Assembly: GCA_964457225.1 (NCBI GenBank)
Contig: CAYWEM010000001.1
Span: 310,001 to 374,000 of the forward strand
Direction: 5' to 3'
Length of the DNA: 64,000 nt
From: CAYWEM01 sp964457225
GTDB taxonomy: Bacteria > Acidobacteriota > Aminicenantia > UBA2199
Positions 1 through 9,553 of the stretch are shown here, one piece after another (within the stretch, counting starts at the first letter, position 1; every line of letters begins with the position of its first letter). Under the pieces are notes generated by a model. It was not told where the DNA came from. It did no database searches and saw only the letters and a program-made list of their open reading frames with translations. The translations under genes and the position numbers were made by a program.

Positions 1-501
1 GAACGCCTGCAATTGCTCGGCATCCTGGCCGCTGAAGGCATGCCGACGTATTACATTGATCATATGAACAGCGTGCTCGATGAATACCAGGGCAGTGATG
101 ATGCCGTCAAGAACAAGGTGGCCCAAGACTGGATCCGGCACAGTGATAGGATTGAAGAGCTCTTTCACAAGGCTGAGAAAGACCTGTGGGCGAATCTCGC
201 CGGCAAACTTGAACCGGCTGACCTGATGTCACGCTGGATGGCTGGATACAAGGGGCCGGCCTACGTACTGGGGGCAAAAATGGTCGAAACTATTGACCGT
301 CACCTGGGACGCGAGACAGCTGTCTCAATCGCCTCTGATTACCGAAAGCTGGTTAAGCTCTACAACCAGGCAGTCCGAAGTGCAGAAAGCCGGGGTGAAA
401 AAGGTAATTTCCTGTTTTCCGAAGAACTGGCTGACCTGCTCAGCGATTTCGGGGGCCTGATTGCTCCGGACCACGAGCCTGAATGTGCTGACCAAGCTTG
501 A
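1..501 (+). CDS. C-terminal part of a possible zinc metallopeptidase (5' end outside window)
   Basis: The frame is open to the first base of the window, so the gene begins upstream and only about 166 C-terminal residues are seen. The piece begins in a helix carrying LAAEGMPTYYI, which resembles the EG-(I/M)-A/P segment that follows the HExxH helix in gluzincin-type peptidases. It then has a charged helical stretch and a segment YKGPAYVLGAKMVE followed by a helix and LYNQA, reminiscent of the C-terminal part of the DUF5700/DUF2268 putative peptidases. No HExxH is visible because that part is missing. The end is acidic and carries one Cys. It converges with queA across a 183-base gap. The family assignment is from memory of motif shape and is tentative. 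Confidence 0.5.
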   Translation, partial: ERLQLLGILAAEGMPTYYIDHMNSVLDEYQGSDDAVKNKVAQDWIRHSDRIEELFHKAEKDLWANLAGKLEPADLMSRWMAGYKGPAYVLGAKMVETIDRHLGRETAVSIASDYRKLVKLYNQAVRSAESRGEKGNFLFSEELADLLSDFGGLIAPDHEPECADQA

Positions 502-684
502 CGCTCTCTTCCAGGCAAGCGGCTGCGGAGTGAATTACGGATTCTCCTGAGAGACATTTCCCGGCTGACTTGCCGGGGAACCGGCGAACCGGCGGCCTTT
601 TCGATGCCAGGTATCTTTTTTACTTCATCCGCATAAACAGGAAAAAACCGGGAAAAGCACGGCAAAGTAACAATCCCTCCCCTT

Positions 685-1710
685 TCAGAGAATGAGCATG
701 GCGTCGCCGTAGGAATAGAAGCGGTAACCCTCGGCCACCGCGGTCTTGTAAGCCGCCATCACCTGCCGGTGGCCGGCGAAGGCACTGACCAGGGCCAACA
801 GGGTTGAGCGGGGCAGGTGGAAATTGGTCAGCAGGTGGTCGCACAAGGTGAAAACATGACCGGGCTTGATAAACAGGTCACTGGCAAAAGCTTCTTCCCC
901 GGCCGGACGCCGGGCGTAGGATTCCAGGGCCCGCACCACGGTTGTACCGACGGCCAGCAGGCTTTTACCCTCCTGCCTCGCCTGGTGAAGCCTCTGACCG
1001 GTCCGGGTCGGGATCAGCACCCTTTCCTCGTCCAGGTGATGATCCTCCAGGTTGTCGACTTCGATGGGTTTGAAAGTCGCTTCTCCGACGTGCAGGGTTA
1101 TTTCCTGTATTTCGTGACGTTTCCTGATTTCTTCAAGCAGGGCGGCCGAAAAGTGCAGTCCGGCCGTTGGCGCGGCCACGGCTCCGGGCAGGCTCGCATA
1201 AACCGTCTGGTAACGTTCACGGTCCAGTTCAGCGTACAACAATGCCTCTTCACGCTTGCGTTTCAGGTAGGGCGGCAGGGGGGGAAACCCCAGCTTGCTC
1301 ATGGCTTCGTTTACCGGGCGGTTGAATCGCAGGGTTCTCCGGCCGCGCGGTCCGGCGGCCAGTACCTCAGCCCGCATTTCCAGTCCGAGTTCAACAACGG
1401 CCCCGAGGCGGAAAGCCCTGGCCGGTGAGGCCAGTACTTCAGCGCAATCAGGCTCAGTGGCGCGCAGGCAGAGAAATTCGACCGGGCGGGCGCCGATGGC
1501 GGCGAAAAAGCGGGCCTGGACCACCCTGGTGTTGTTGAAAACCAGCAGGGCCAGGTCCGGCAGCAGGCCGGGCAATTCGTGGAAACGGTGATGACTGATC
1601 TTGCCGGTGGCTTTATCCAGCAGCAGCAACCTGGATTCTTCCCGCCTGGAAGCCGGGAAGCGGGCCACCTGCTCAGGCGGCAGTTCGAAATCCAGGGCGG
1701 CTGAATTCAT
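685..1710 (-). CDS. queA: S-adenosylmethionine:tRNA ribosyltransferase-isomerase QueA
   Basis: QueA transfers and isomerises the ribosyl part of SAM onto preQ1 at wobble position 34 of tRNAs, giving epoxyqueuosine. The 341 residues match the usual family length and the hallmark segments are present: N-terminal FELPPEQVARFP, the LLLLDKATG strand, VFNNTRVVQARFF, the long central insertion with LPPYLKR, APTAGLHF, and the C-terminal TNFHLPRSTLL with the terminal YRFYSYGDAMLI. It is the last gene of the run that begins with nifS, 35 bases after the EF-G-like gene. No strong Shine-Dalgarno precedes the ATG, which suggests reinitiation or weak translation. No other queuosine genes are in the window. 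Confidence 0.95.
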   Translation of the reverse strand: MNSAALDFELPPEQVARFPASRREESRLLLLDKATGKISHHRFHELPGLLPDLALLVFNNTRVVQARFFAAIGARPVEFLCLRATEPDCAEVLASPARAFRLGAVVELGLEMRAEVLAAGPRGRRTLRFNRPVNEAMSKLGFPPLPPYLKRKREEALLYAELDRERYQTVYASLPGAVAAPTAGLHFSAALLEEIRKRHEIQEITLHVGEATFKPIEVDNLEDHHLDEERVLIPTRTGQRLHQARQEGKSLLAVGTTVVRALESYARRPAGEEAFASDLFIKPGHVFTLCDHLLTNFHLPRSTLLALVSAFAGHRQVMAAYKTAVAEGYRFYSYGDAMLIL

Positions 1711-1745
1711 TCGGTCTGCAGTCGGGGTAACAGGATTGCCGACGA

Positions 1746-3824
1746 CTATTCTTCTTCTTCCTTGACCCGCCCTTCCTTGACCGCATCTTCAACGATTTTT
1801 TTCTGCAGATGAGCCGGAACTTCCTCGTAATGTGAAAACTCCATGAAGTAGGTACCGCGGCCGCCGGTTATCGAAGTCAGAGTCGGTTCAAAATCGAGCA
1901 TTTCGACCATCGGCACCAGGGCGCGCACCGAATGGTTCTTTCCCTTGGCTTCCATGCCCTGGATTTTGCCGCGCCGGCTGGAAAGGTTGCCGTTGATTTC
2001 TCCCATGACCTCTTCAGGAATGATGACTTCCACCTTGACTATCGGCTCCAGCAGAGTCGGTTTGGCCTGTTTCATGGCCAGTTTGAAAGCCATGGATCCG
2101 GCTATCTTGAAAGCCATGTCCGATGAGTCCACATCGTGGTAGGAACCGTCATAGAGATTAACCTTGAAATCGACCACCGGGTAGCCGGCCAGCACACCGC
2201 TTTCCATGGAATCCTGAATGCCTTTTTCCACCGAGGGTACGTAGTTTTTGGGAATGGAGCCGCCGAAGATGGTATCCTCGAATTCAAAGCCGGTACCCCG
2301 GGGCAGGGGTTCCATCTTGATCAGAACGTGGGCATACTGTCCCCGGCCTCCCGATTGTTTCTTGTATTTCTTGTCCACGTCGGCGCGTCCCTGGATGGTT
2401 TCCCGGTAAGCGATTTTCGGGGTTTTCATGGTTACGTCGACGCTGTACTTCTTCTTCAGCTTGCTGACCACCATTTCAACGTGCAACTGGCCGTTCCCGG
2501 CCACGATCAGTTCCTTGGTCTGCGGATCACGATGAGCCTTAACCGTGGGATCTTCTTCCATGATCTTCTGCAGGGCCACCGAGATCTTGCCTTCATCGGC
2601 CCGGGCCTTGGGCTCGATGGCGAAGGAAATCGAGGGTATCGGGAAGTGCAGTTCGGGCAGAACGATCTTGCTGTTTTTTACGGTCAGGATATCGCCGGTC
2701 TGGGTTTCCTTGAGCTTGGCCACGGCCACTATATCACCGCGCCTGGCCTCACCTATCGGGGCCTGCGTTTTGCCCTGAAGCAGGAACAGTCCACCTACCC
2801 TTTCTTCAACTTCTTTCTTGGAATTGTAATAGAAAGTATCGGGTTTGAACTGGCCCGAAAAGATTTTCAAGAGGGATATTTTCCCGGTGAAGGGATCGGA
2901 CAGGGTCTTGAAAACCAGGGCCGAAAAAGGCGCCTTGTCGACCGGGATGGTGCCGTCGGTGATCGGTAATTCCTGGGTGACCAGGGGCGAAGGCAGGTAG
3001 CGGCTGATGAAGTTGAGCAGGAGGTCGACTCCCTGGTTGGACAGACCGTCCAGAGCCAGCACCGGCATTATGTCCCGCTGTTCCAGGGAGCGGCGTAAAC
3101 CAGAGCTGATTTCCTCGAGACTCAGGTCACCCTCTTCAAAGTACTTTTCCATCAAGCTTTCATCGCTTTCGGCGATTTTTTCGATCAGGGCTTCACGCAG
3201 ACCGGCCACTTTACCCTGCAGTTCTTCCGGAATGGCGGTTTCCTTGGCTTCTCCCTTCTCATCAGCGCTGTACTCCCAGGCCTTCATGGTCAGCAGGTCG
3301 ATGATCCCGGCCAGGGCCTGGTTGCGGCGGATCGGATACTGCACCGCCACCACCCCCCGACCGAAGGTTTCAACCAGGGATTCATGCGCCCGGTCGAAAT
3401 CGGCCAGTTCCTTGTTCAGTTTGGAAACCACGAAAACCACTGATTTTTTTTGGTCCTGGGCTTCCTCGACCATTTTTTCGGTCTGGACCTGGGCGCCTTC
3501 CTGGGAACATACCAGGCAAAGGGCGGTCTCCACCGCGGCCAGGGCCGGCCTGGCTTCCCAGATGAAATTGGAAAATCCCGGGGTGTCGATCAGGTTAATC
3601 TTGCAGTTCTCCCACATGGCATGGGCCATGGAAGCCTGGATGGAAATCTTGCGGGCGATTTCCTCCTCATCGTAATCGGTTATGGTATTACCCTGGTCCA
3701 CCTTGCAGAGCCGGTTTACCATCTTGGTATCGAAGAGCATGGCTGAAACCAGGGTGGTTTTCCCGGTCTGGCCATGGCCGACCAGGGCCAGGTTACGGAT
3801 ATTTTCACTGCCAACGTCTTTCAT
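1746..3824 (-). CDS. EF-G-like translational GTPase with degenerate G-domain motifs
   Basis: The 692 residues have full EF-G architecture: G domain (1 to ~290), domain II, then EF-G domains III, IV and V ending in an acidic tail. The P-loop is GHGQTGKT (16-23), as in EF-G paralogues (EF-G2 type), not the AHIDAGKT of canonical FusA. Several catalytic motifs differ. Switch II reads DTPGF (80-84), with Phe where canonical EF-G has the catalytic His. The guanine-specificity motif NKxD aligns, through the following ADFDRA, to SKLN (134-137). The usual GSA of G5 aligns to LDG near 260. Domain IV looks intact (GRGQYAHVLI). A strong Shine-Dalgarno GGAGGAG precedes the ATG, which overlaps the glyS stop by 4 bp. 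It may be a divergent paralogue with a different ribosomal role; canonical fusA is not in the window. Confidence 0.9.
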   Translation of the reverse strand: MKDVGSENIRNLALVGHGQTGKTTLVSAMLFDTKMVNRLCKVDQGNTITDYDEEEIARKISIQASMAHAMWENCKINLIDTPGFSNFIWEARPALAAVETALCLVCSQEGAQVQTEKMVEEAQDQKKSVVFVVSKLNKELADFDRAHESLVETFGRGVVAVQYPIRRNQALAGIIDLLTMKAWEYSADEKGEAKETAIPEELQGKVAGLREALIEKIAESDESLMEKYFEEGDLSLEEISSGLRRSLEQRDIMPVLALDGLSNQGVDLLLNFISRYLPSPLVTQELPITDGTIPVDKAPFSALVFKTLSDPFTGKISLLKIFSGQFKPDTFYYNSKKEVEERVGGLFLLQGKTQAPIGEARRGDIVAVAKLKETQTGDILTVKNSKIVLPELHFPIPSISFAIEPKARADEGKISVALQKIMEEDPTVKAHRDPQTKELIVAGNGQLHVEMVVSKLKKKYSVDVTMKTPKIAYRETIQGRADVDKKYKKQSGGRGQYAHVLIKMEPLPRGTGFEFEDTIFGGSIPKNYVPSVEKGIQDSMESGVLAGYPVVDFKVNLYDGSYHDVDSSDMAFKIAGSMAFKLAMKQAKPTLLEPIVKVEVIIPEEVMGEINGNLSSRRGKIQGMEAKGKNHSVRALVPMVEMLDFEPTLTSITGGRGTYFMEFSHYEEVPAHLQKKIVEDAVKEGRVKEEEE

Positions 3825-5905
3825 TGTTCTCCTCCGGTTTGATTGTCGATAATCAGGGAAAAATCGGCTATTGACTCGATCAATTCGTTGATCTTCTGCA
3901 AAAGCGCCAGCCGGTTGCGACGCAGGTCCTCCTGCTCGGCCATGACCATAATGCGGGCGAAAAACTCGTCCACCACCGGTTTCAATTCCAGCAGCCGTGA
4001 ACAGGCCTCCAGGTAATCGTGAGCGATAACCGCCTCCATGATTCTTTCCCGGGACCCCTGCAGCACGTCGAACAGCAATCTCTCTTCAGCCGCGGCCAAC
4101 AAATTTTCAGAAAAAGGATAATTCTCATGATTGCGGATTATGTTCTTGATCCTTTTCTGCAATGCCACCAGCTGATCAGCCGGTTCAGAACCTATGATCC
4201 TGGCCAGGGCCGACAGCTTGCGGTGAGCCTGGTTGAAACGCAGTCCGGTGGTTTTCAACACCGCGTTGACCAGGTCGTAGCGAAATTCACAGAATTCCTT
4301 GAAAACGGTCTCTTCGCGGGCGGTGAAAAGCTCCCTCATGCTCTGCAGTAATTCTTCCCTGGGGCCGCCTTCCGCGGCGAAAGGCTCTGCCGCAGCCAGT
4401 AAAAGCGGCTCCAGGTCGAAAAAGAGATCGAAATGAATGGCGATCCTGATGACTGCATTGGCGTCCCGCCTGAGCCCGTATGGATCCTTGGAGCCGGATA
4501 TCTTGATTTTTTTCGAAAGCAGGGCGGCGATGCTGTCCAGACGATCGGCAATGGAAAGCAGGCCGGCGGCCAGGCTGCCCATTTCGCGGTCATGGTAACC
4601 GCGGGGCAGGTAATGCCCGTAGACCGCTCTCCAGATGACTTCGGAAACTTTCTTTTCACGCAGGTACAAACCACCGACCACTCCCTGCAGGTGGGGGAAT
4701 TCCCTGACCATGCGGGTCAGCAGGTCGTTTTTACAGTACATGGCGGCCTGGCGTAAATCGGGCAGGAATTCGCCCCGGCCGCATTCCCTGGTCAGAACGG
4801 CCAATATCGCCGGCAGGCGCTCAGTCTTGTCGTAATAGGAACCGAGATCGCGCTGGAAAAGGACCGATTTGAGGGCCTGGCGCAGGCCTTGGAAATCATC
4901 CTGCAGGTCGGTCTGCCAGAAGAATCGTGCATCCTCAAAAACCGCCCTGAGCACTCTCTCGTAACCGGCCGCCACCAGACCGCTTTCATCGGGGATGTTG
5001 GCCACGCCGACGAAGATGTTCCGCATGCTGCCGTCCGCAGAAAAAACCGGCAGCAGCTTTTTTTCCCTGATCATGAACACGGTGGTGATTTCCTGGGGCA
5101 ATTCCAGGAATTCCTGGTCAAAACGGCCCCAGAACACAACCGGGTACTCGTTGCCGTAAACCAGGCTGTTCATGGTGCCTTCGTCCAGCGCCACCTTGAC
5201 TTCGAACTCCTCTTCGACCGCAGTTATTTCAGACAGGATTTTGTTCCTGCGGTCTTCTTCCTTGAGCATCACGAAGTGCCGGCTCAAGAGTTCGAAATAA
5301 TCCCGGCTGTTGTTCACCTTGAGCCCACCCCGGGACAGGAGCTGGTGACCGTAGATTTTTATTGAAGAGGCTATTCCGGCAAATTCCACTTCCACCAGCT
5401 GGTTGTCATACAGAACCAGCAGGTTTTTCAGGGGCCGGATGAAGGGAACCCGGGATTCGTTCCAGAGCATGCTCTGATTAAAGCTGAGCGAGCCCAGCAC
5501 CGCGGGCAGGACTTCTCTTATGATGTCCGGAGTGCGGCCTCCGGGAATCGTCTTCTGCAGTCCGACGTAGGATCCCTTGGGGGTTTCGATTTCCACCAGG
5601 TCTTCCGGCGCGGCCTGGTTCAATTCCAGGAATTTACGCAGGGCGACGGTCGCTGCTCCGTTTTCATCGTAGGCTATGGAACGGGGCGGGCCGCTGACCT
5701 GTTCACGGCGGTCTTCGGCCTTCTCCGGCAGATCGCGCAGATAGTACATGAAGCGGCGATTGGTGGCAGCTCTTTCAACCGCGGAAAAATTCAGTCCGGC
5801 TTGCCTGAAATGTTCGCAAATCCCGGTTTCGATCCGCAGGCTGATATCCGGCACTTCGGCGGCCGGCACTTCTTCGACTCCTATTTCCAGCAGCAGGTCA
5901 GGCAT
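3821..5905 (-). CDS. glyS: Glycyl-tRNA synthetase beta subunit
   Basis: This is the beta subunit of the bacterial alpha2beta2 glycyl-tRNA synthetase, needed for tRNA-Gly recognition. The 694 residues match the family. Seen are the N-terminal DLLLEIGVEEVPAAEV, the FIRPLKNLLVLYD segment, PQEITTVFMIREKKL, the HD-like portion with GVVGGLYLREK, GHYLPRGYHDREMGSLAAGLLSIADRLDSI, and DPYGLRRDANAVIRI, then the anticodon-binding C-terminus with a FFARIMVMAEQEDLRRNRLALL end. The start overlaps glyQ by 8 bp, and a GAGAGGG-type ribosome site sits upstream inside glyQ. It lies directly downstream of the glycine cleavage genes, so glycine breakdown and glycine charging are probably co-transcribed. Confidence 0.97.
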   Translation of the reverse strand: MPDLLLEIGVEEVPAAEVPDISLRIETGICEHFRQAGLNFSAVERAATNRRFMYYLRDLPEKAEDRREQVSGPPRSIAYDENGAATVALRKFLELNQAAPEDLVEIETPKGSYVGLQKTIPGGRTPDIIREVLPAVLGSLSFNQSMLWNESRVPFIRPLKNLLVLYDNQLVEVEFAGIASSIKIYGHQLLSRGGLKVNNSRDYFELLSRHFVMLKEEDRRNKILSEITAVEEEFEVKVALDEGTMNSLVYGNEYPVVFWGRFDQEFLELPQEITTVFMIREKKLLPVFSADGSMRNIFVGVANIPDESGLVAAGYERVLRAVFEDARFFWQTDLQDDFQGLRQALKSVLFQRDLGSYYDKTERLPAILAVLTRECGRGEFLPDLRQAAMYCKNDLLTRMVREFPHLQGVVGGLYLREKKVSEVIWRAVYGHYLPRGYHDREMGSLAAGLLSIADRLDSIAALLSKKIKISGSKDPYGLRRDANAVIRIAIHFDLFFDLEPLLLAAAEPFAAEGGPREELLQSMRELFTAREETVFKEFCEFRYDLVNAVLKTTGLRFNQAHRKLSALARIIGSEPADQLVALQKRIKNIIRNHENYPFSENLLAAAEERLLFDVLQGSRERIMEAVIAHDYLEACSRLLELKPVVDEFFARIMVMAEQEDLRRNRLALLQKINELIESIADFSLIIDNQTGGEQ

Positions 5906-6755
5906 TGGCGTCCCTCTCTTCCCAGTCGATGTACTTGCGGGCGATGGCCCCGGACATCGAGCGCATCAGGCCGATTAAAGTCGTCCTTTCGGTGATGGAG
6001 AAAGCCTTGCGGGCATCAAGCACGTTGAAGGCATGGGAACACTTGAGCAGGTAATCGTAAGCCGGCAGAAAAAGCCCCTGCTGCACCAGCCTCTCGGCTT
6101 CCTGATAGGAAAGGTTGAAGATGTTGCGCAGAAAATCTATGTCGGCCGCCTCGAAATTGTAAACCGAGAACTGGCGTTCCTCCTCGTAACGCAGGTCACG
6201 ATAGGAAAAACCATTGCCCCAGTCAAGATCGAAACAGCCCGCTTTCTGATCCAGGAACATGGCCAGTCGTTCCAGTCCGTAGGTGATTTCCAGGGAATTC
6301 GGTTCGAGATCGATGCCTCCGGCCTGCTGGAAATAAGTAAACTGGGTTATTTCCAGGCCGTCACAGTCCACCTGCCAGCCGATGCCCCAGGCTCCCAGGG
6401 AGGGGGAAGCCCAGTCGTCTTCTTCAAATTTTATGTTGTGGGTGGCGATATCAACCCCGATGTAGACCAGCGAATCCAGGTAAAGTGCCTGGCCGTCGGC
6501 GGGAGCCGGTTTGAGAATCACCTGGAACTGGTTGTGCTTCTGGACCCGGTTGGGGTTCTGGCCGTAGCGGCCGTCATCCGGGCGGCGCGAGGGCTGCCAG
6601 TAAGCCGAACGCCAGGGACGGCGGCCCAGAACCCGGAAAAAAGTATCAGGAGTCATGGTGCCGGCGCCCACCTCGGTGTCGTACCCGGAAGCTATATAAC
6701 AGCCTCTTTCCGCCCAATAGTCCTGCAGTCCGGTGATCAGCTTCTGCAAGCTCAT
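5898..6755 (-). CDS. glyQ: Glycyl-tRNA synthetase alpha subunit
   Basis: This is the class II catalytic subunit, activating glycine with ATP and joining it to tRNA-Gly together with GlyS. The 285 residues are full length. Recognisable segments are LQDYWAERGCYI, the GAGTMTPDTFFRVLG strand, WRSAYWQPSRRPDDGRYG, NRVQKHNQFQVILKP, WEIxxDG-like WQVDCDGLEITQFTYFQQAGG, and the C-terminal FSITERTTLIGLMRSMS. The start ATG overlaps the gcvPB stop as ATGA, with GGAG seven bases upstream inside gcvPB, a typical translational coupling. Confidence 0.97.
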   Translation of the reverse strand: MSLQKLITGLQDYWAERGCYIASGYDTEVGAGTMTPDTFFRVLGRRPWRSAYWQPSRRPDDGRYGQNPNRVQKHNQFQVILKPAPADGQALYLDSLVYIGVDIATHNIKFEEDDWASPSLGAWGIGWQVDCDGLEITQFTYFQQAGGIDLEPNSLEITYGLERLAMFLDQKAGCFDLDWGNGFSYRDLRYEEERQFSVYNFEAADIDFLRNIFNLSYQEAERLVQQGLFLPAYDYLLKCSHAFNVLDARKAFSITERTTLIGLMRSMSGAIARKYIDWEERDANA

Positions 6756-8200
6756 TCATGCTCCTCAGGAGTCCACTTCAAAACCGGCTTGCGGGCCGCC
6801 TGGGTTTCATCAAGACGGCGCACGGGGGTGCTGAACGGGGCATCCTGAAGCTTCTGGGGATCACGGGCCGCTTCTTCGAGCAACTCGCGCATAACCCTGA
6901 TGAATTCGTCCAGGGTTTCCTTGCTCTCGGTCTCGGTGGGTTCGATCATCATCGCCCCCGGGACGATCAAAGGAAAGTAAATGGTGAAGGGATGAATGCC
7001 GTGATCCAGCAGGCGCTTGGCAATATCGAGAGTTTTCACCGGGAGTCCCTGGTCGCTGAAAACCACTTCGTGCAGGGTTTTACCCGGGTATTCAAGAACC
7101 AGCTTGTCAGCCAGGGCCGCCCGCAGGTAATTGGCGTTGAGAACCGCGTCCTCGGCAACCCGGCGCAGGTTGTCGGCGCCCAGTGCTTCCAGGTATGCCA
7201 GGGCCCTGACCAGGACCAGGAACTGCCCGTAAAAATTCTTGATCCGGCCTACTCCCTTTTTACTGTGGTAAACAACCCGGTATTCTGAACCCTGGGATTC
7301 TATCTCCGGTACCGGCAGAAACGGGGCCAGGCGGGCGGCCACGCCGACCGGACCTGATCCCGGACCGCCTCCGCCGTGAGGGGTGGAAAAAGTCTTGTGC
7401 AGGTTGAGATGCAGTACGTCGACTCCGAGATCTCCGGGCCGGATGATCCCCAACAGGGCATTGAGGTTGGCCCCGTCCATGTAGAGCAGTGAACCGTTAT
7501 CATGCAGCATGGCCGCTATTTCACAGATATGCTTCTCGAATATTCCCAGGGTATTGGGATTGGTGACCATCAGGGCGGCCACACTGTCATCAAGATGTTC
7601 TTTCAGGGTTTGCGGGTCAATGATGCCGTCCTGGTTAGACGGGATCTGGCGCACTTCGTAACCGGCGAAATGTGCCGAGGCCGGATTGGTGCCATGGGCC
7701 GAATCGGGTATCAGTACGACCCGGCGGGCATCACCCCGGGAAGCAAGGTACTTGCGGATGATCAGCATGCCGACCAGTTCGCCGTGAGCTCCGGCCGCCG
7801 GCACCAGGGTGTAGCGGGCCATGCCGGTGATCCGGGCCAGCCGGTCCTGCAATTCGGCCATCATCTGCAAGTTGCCCTGCACCAGCTCGTGCGGGGTGTA
7901 AGGGTGCGCACCGGCAAAGGAATCGAAAGAGGCGATCTTTTCGTTGACCTTGGGGTTGTACTTCATGGTGCAGGAGCCGAGCGGGTAGAAACCTGCATCA
8001 ACGCAGTGGTTCAATTGGGAAAGATTGGTGTAGTGGCGAACCACCTCAACTTCTGACAATTCGGGAAAATGCTCGATCCGGCCGCGCAGTAAATCCTGGT
8101 CCAGCCTGGCCGGGACATCCGGAGTATCCGGCGGCGGCGCGGCGCAACCCGTTTTTCCGGGCCTGCTCTTGTTGAACAGCAATTCAGGCAGCTTTCTCAT
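6752..8200 (-). CDS. gcvPB: Glycine dehydrogenase (decarboxylating) subunit 2, PLP-binding
   Basis: The P-protein of the glycine cleavage system decarboxylates glycine and hands the aminomethyl group to lipoyl-GcvH. In this organism it is split in two; this is the C-terminal subunit of 482 residues. It contains GSCTMKYNPK (76-85), the DSAHGTNPASA loop (166-176), the PLP lysine in LHLNLHKTFSTPHGGGGPG (Lys269) and the ENFxxxL-like terminal helix MRELLEEAA. It overlaps both gcvPA (4 bp) and glyQ (4 bp). GGGAG seven bases before the ATG supports the start. Confidence 0.97.
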   Translation of the reverse strand: MRKLPELLFNKSRPGKTGCAAPPPDTPDVPARLDQDLLRGRIEHFPELSEVEVVRHYTNLSQLNHCVDAGFYPLGSCTMKYNPKVNEKIASFDSFAGAHPYTPHELVQGNLQMMAELQDRLARITGMARYTLVPAAGAHGELVGMLIIRKYLASRGDARRVVLIPDSAHGTNPASAHFAGYEVRQIPSNQDGIIDPQTLKEHLDDSVAALMVTNPNTLGIFEKHICEIAAMLHDNGSLLYMDGANLNALLGIIRPGDLGVDVLHLNLHKTFSTPHGGGGPGSGPVGVAARLAPFLPVPEIESQGSEYRVVYHSKKGVGRIKNFYGQFLVLVRALAYLEALGADNLRRVAEDAVLNANYLRAALADKLVLEYPGKTLHEVVFSDQGLPVKTLDIAKRLLDHGIHPFTIYFPLIVPGAMMIEPTETESKETLDEFIRVMRELLEEAARDPQKLQDAPFSTPVRRLDETQAARKPVLKWTPEEHE

Positions 8201-9549
8201 GTGAGTTCTCCCAGGGCGGCCACCAGCCGGTCGATGTCTTCCTTTTCGTGCAGTTCGGTGAAATTCAGCAGGATGGCGGATGTTTCTTGCTCGTTAAACC
8301 ATTGCAGGGGGATGCCGGCCAGAATACATTTATCCTGCAAGCTGCGTAGCAGTTCAAGGGCATTGCCCTGCTTGAGGTCGAGTACTACTTCGTTGAAGAA
8401 ATTCCGCTTGTAGCGGACCGAAACTCCGGTCAGGGCGGCCACGGATTCGACGAAATAACAGGTATTGCGATGGTTGGCCGAGGCCACATCCTGGAGGCCC
8501 TGCGGACCCATCGCGGCCAGGTAGACCGCAGCCCTGACTGCGCAGAGTGCCTGGTTGGTGCAGATGTTCGAAGTGGCCTTTTCCCGTTTTATATGCTGTT
8601 CCCTGGTCGAGAGGGTCAGCACGTATCCCCTTTTTCCGTCACGGTCCAGGGTCTGGCCGACCAGGCGGCCAGGCAGCTGGCGCAGGAATTCACCGGTAGC
8701 GGCCATGAACCCGAGGTAGGGACCGCCGAAAGAAAGCGGCAAACCGAAGCTCTGAGCTTCACCTACCACCACGTCCACCCCGTATTTACCGGGAGGCTGC
8801 AGGAAAGGCAGGGACATGGCCTCGGTAACCACCTGGATGGCATAAGCCCCCGATTCATGGGCCAACTTGGTCAGCCGGGCGATGTCTTCAACAACCCCGA
8901 AAAAATTCGGGGACTGGAAAAGAATCGCGATGGTGTCCTGGTCAGTCTTCCGGGCCAGGTCATCCGGGTCGATCCGGCCGTCGGCCGGGTCAAGCCGGAC
9001 TTCAACCATTTCGTAATCGAAATTCTGCAGGTAAGTATCGATGATTTCCCGGTATTCCGGATGCAGTGAAGCGGCCACTAACATGCGTCGGCGTCCGCTC
9101 TTCTTGCGGGCGGCCATCAGCAGTGCTTCCACGGCCGCGGTGCCTCCATCGTAAAGTGAACTGTTGGCAACATCCAAGCCGGTCAGCATGGTCATCATGG
9201 TCTGGTATTCAAAAACGGCCTGCAGACTGCCCTGGCTGACTTCCGGCTGGTAGGGCGTGTAGGGGGTGACGAATTCCCCTCGCTGGGTCAGGCTGTTGAC
9301 CACTTCGGGAATGAAATGATTGTAAGCCCCGGCACCCAGGAAACTGAGGTAGTCGCCGTGACGGTTCCGACCGGCATAGGTGCTGAATTTGCGCAACAGA
9401 GATCTTTCATCCAGTCCCGGCGGCAGGTCGGAGATGTCGAAATATGTTTTTTCTGCCGGCAGATCGGAAAAAAGCTCCTTTACATCCTTTATGCCGATAG
9501 ACTCAAGCATTTCCCGGCGTTCGCCGGGAGTCAGCGGAAAATAGCGCAT
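8197..9549 (-). CDS. gcvPA: Glycine dehydrogenase (decarboxylating) subunit 1
   Basis: This is the N-terminal half of the split P-protein, 450 residues, pairing with GcvPB. Visible segments include FLGAGAYNHFIPEVV, the TPYQPEVSQGSLQAVFEYQTMM region, DVANSSLYDGGTA, GGPYLGFMA, the LVGQTxDxDGKRGYVLTLSTREQHIKREKATSNICTNQ block and a terminal region that contacts the partner. It lacks the PLP lysine, as expected for subunit 1. Only 4 bases separate it from gcvH and it overlaps gcvPB by 4 bp. The split form is usual in Gram-positive, thermophilic and many deep-branching bacteria. Confidence 0.97.
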   Translation of the reverse strand: MRYFPLTPGERREMLESIGIKDVKELFSDLPAEKTYFDISDLPPGLDERSLLRKFSTYAGRNRHGDYLSFLGAGAYNHFIPEVVNSLTQRGEFVTPYTPYQPEVSQGSLQAVFEYQTMMTMLTGLDVANSSLYDGGTAAVEALLMAARKKSGRRRMLVAASLHPEYREIIDTYLQNFDYEMVEVRLDPADGRIDPDDLARKTDQDTIAILFQSPNFFGVVEDIARLTKLAHESGAYAIQVVTEAMSLPFLQPPGKYGVDVVVGEAQSFGLPLSFGGPYLGFMAATGEFLRQLPGRLVGQTLDRDGKRGYVLTLSTREQHIKREKATSNICTNQALCAVRAAVYLAAMGPQGLQDVASANHRNTCYFVESVAALTGVSVRYKRNFFNEVVLDLKQGNALELLRSLQDKCILAGIPLQWFNEQETSAILLNFTELHEKEDIDRLVAALGELT

Positions 9550-9553
9550 CTGG

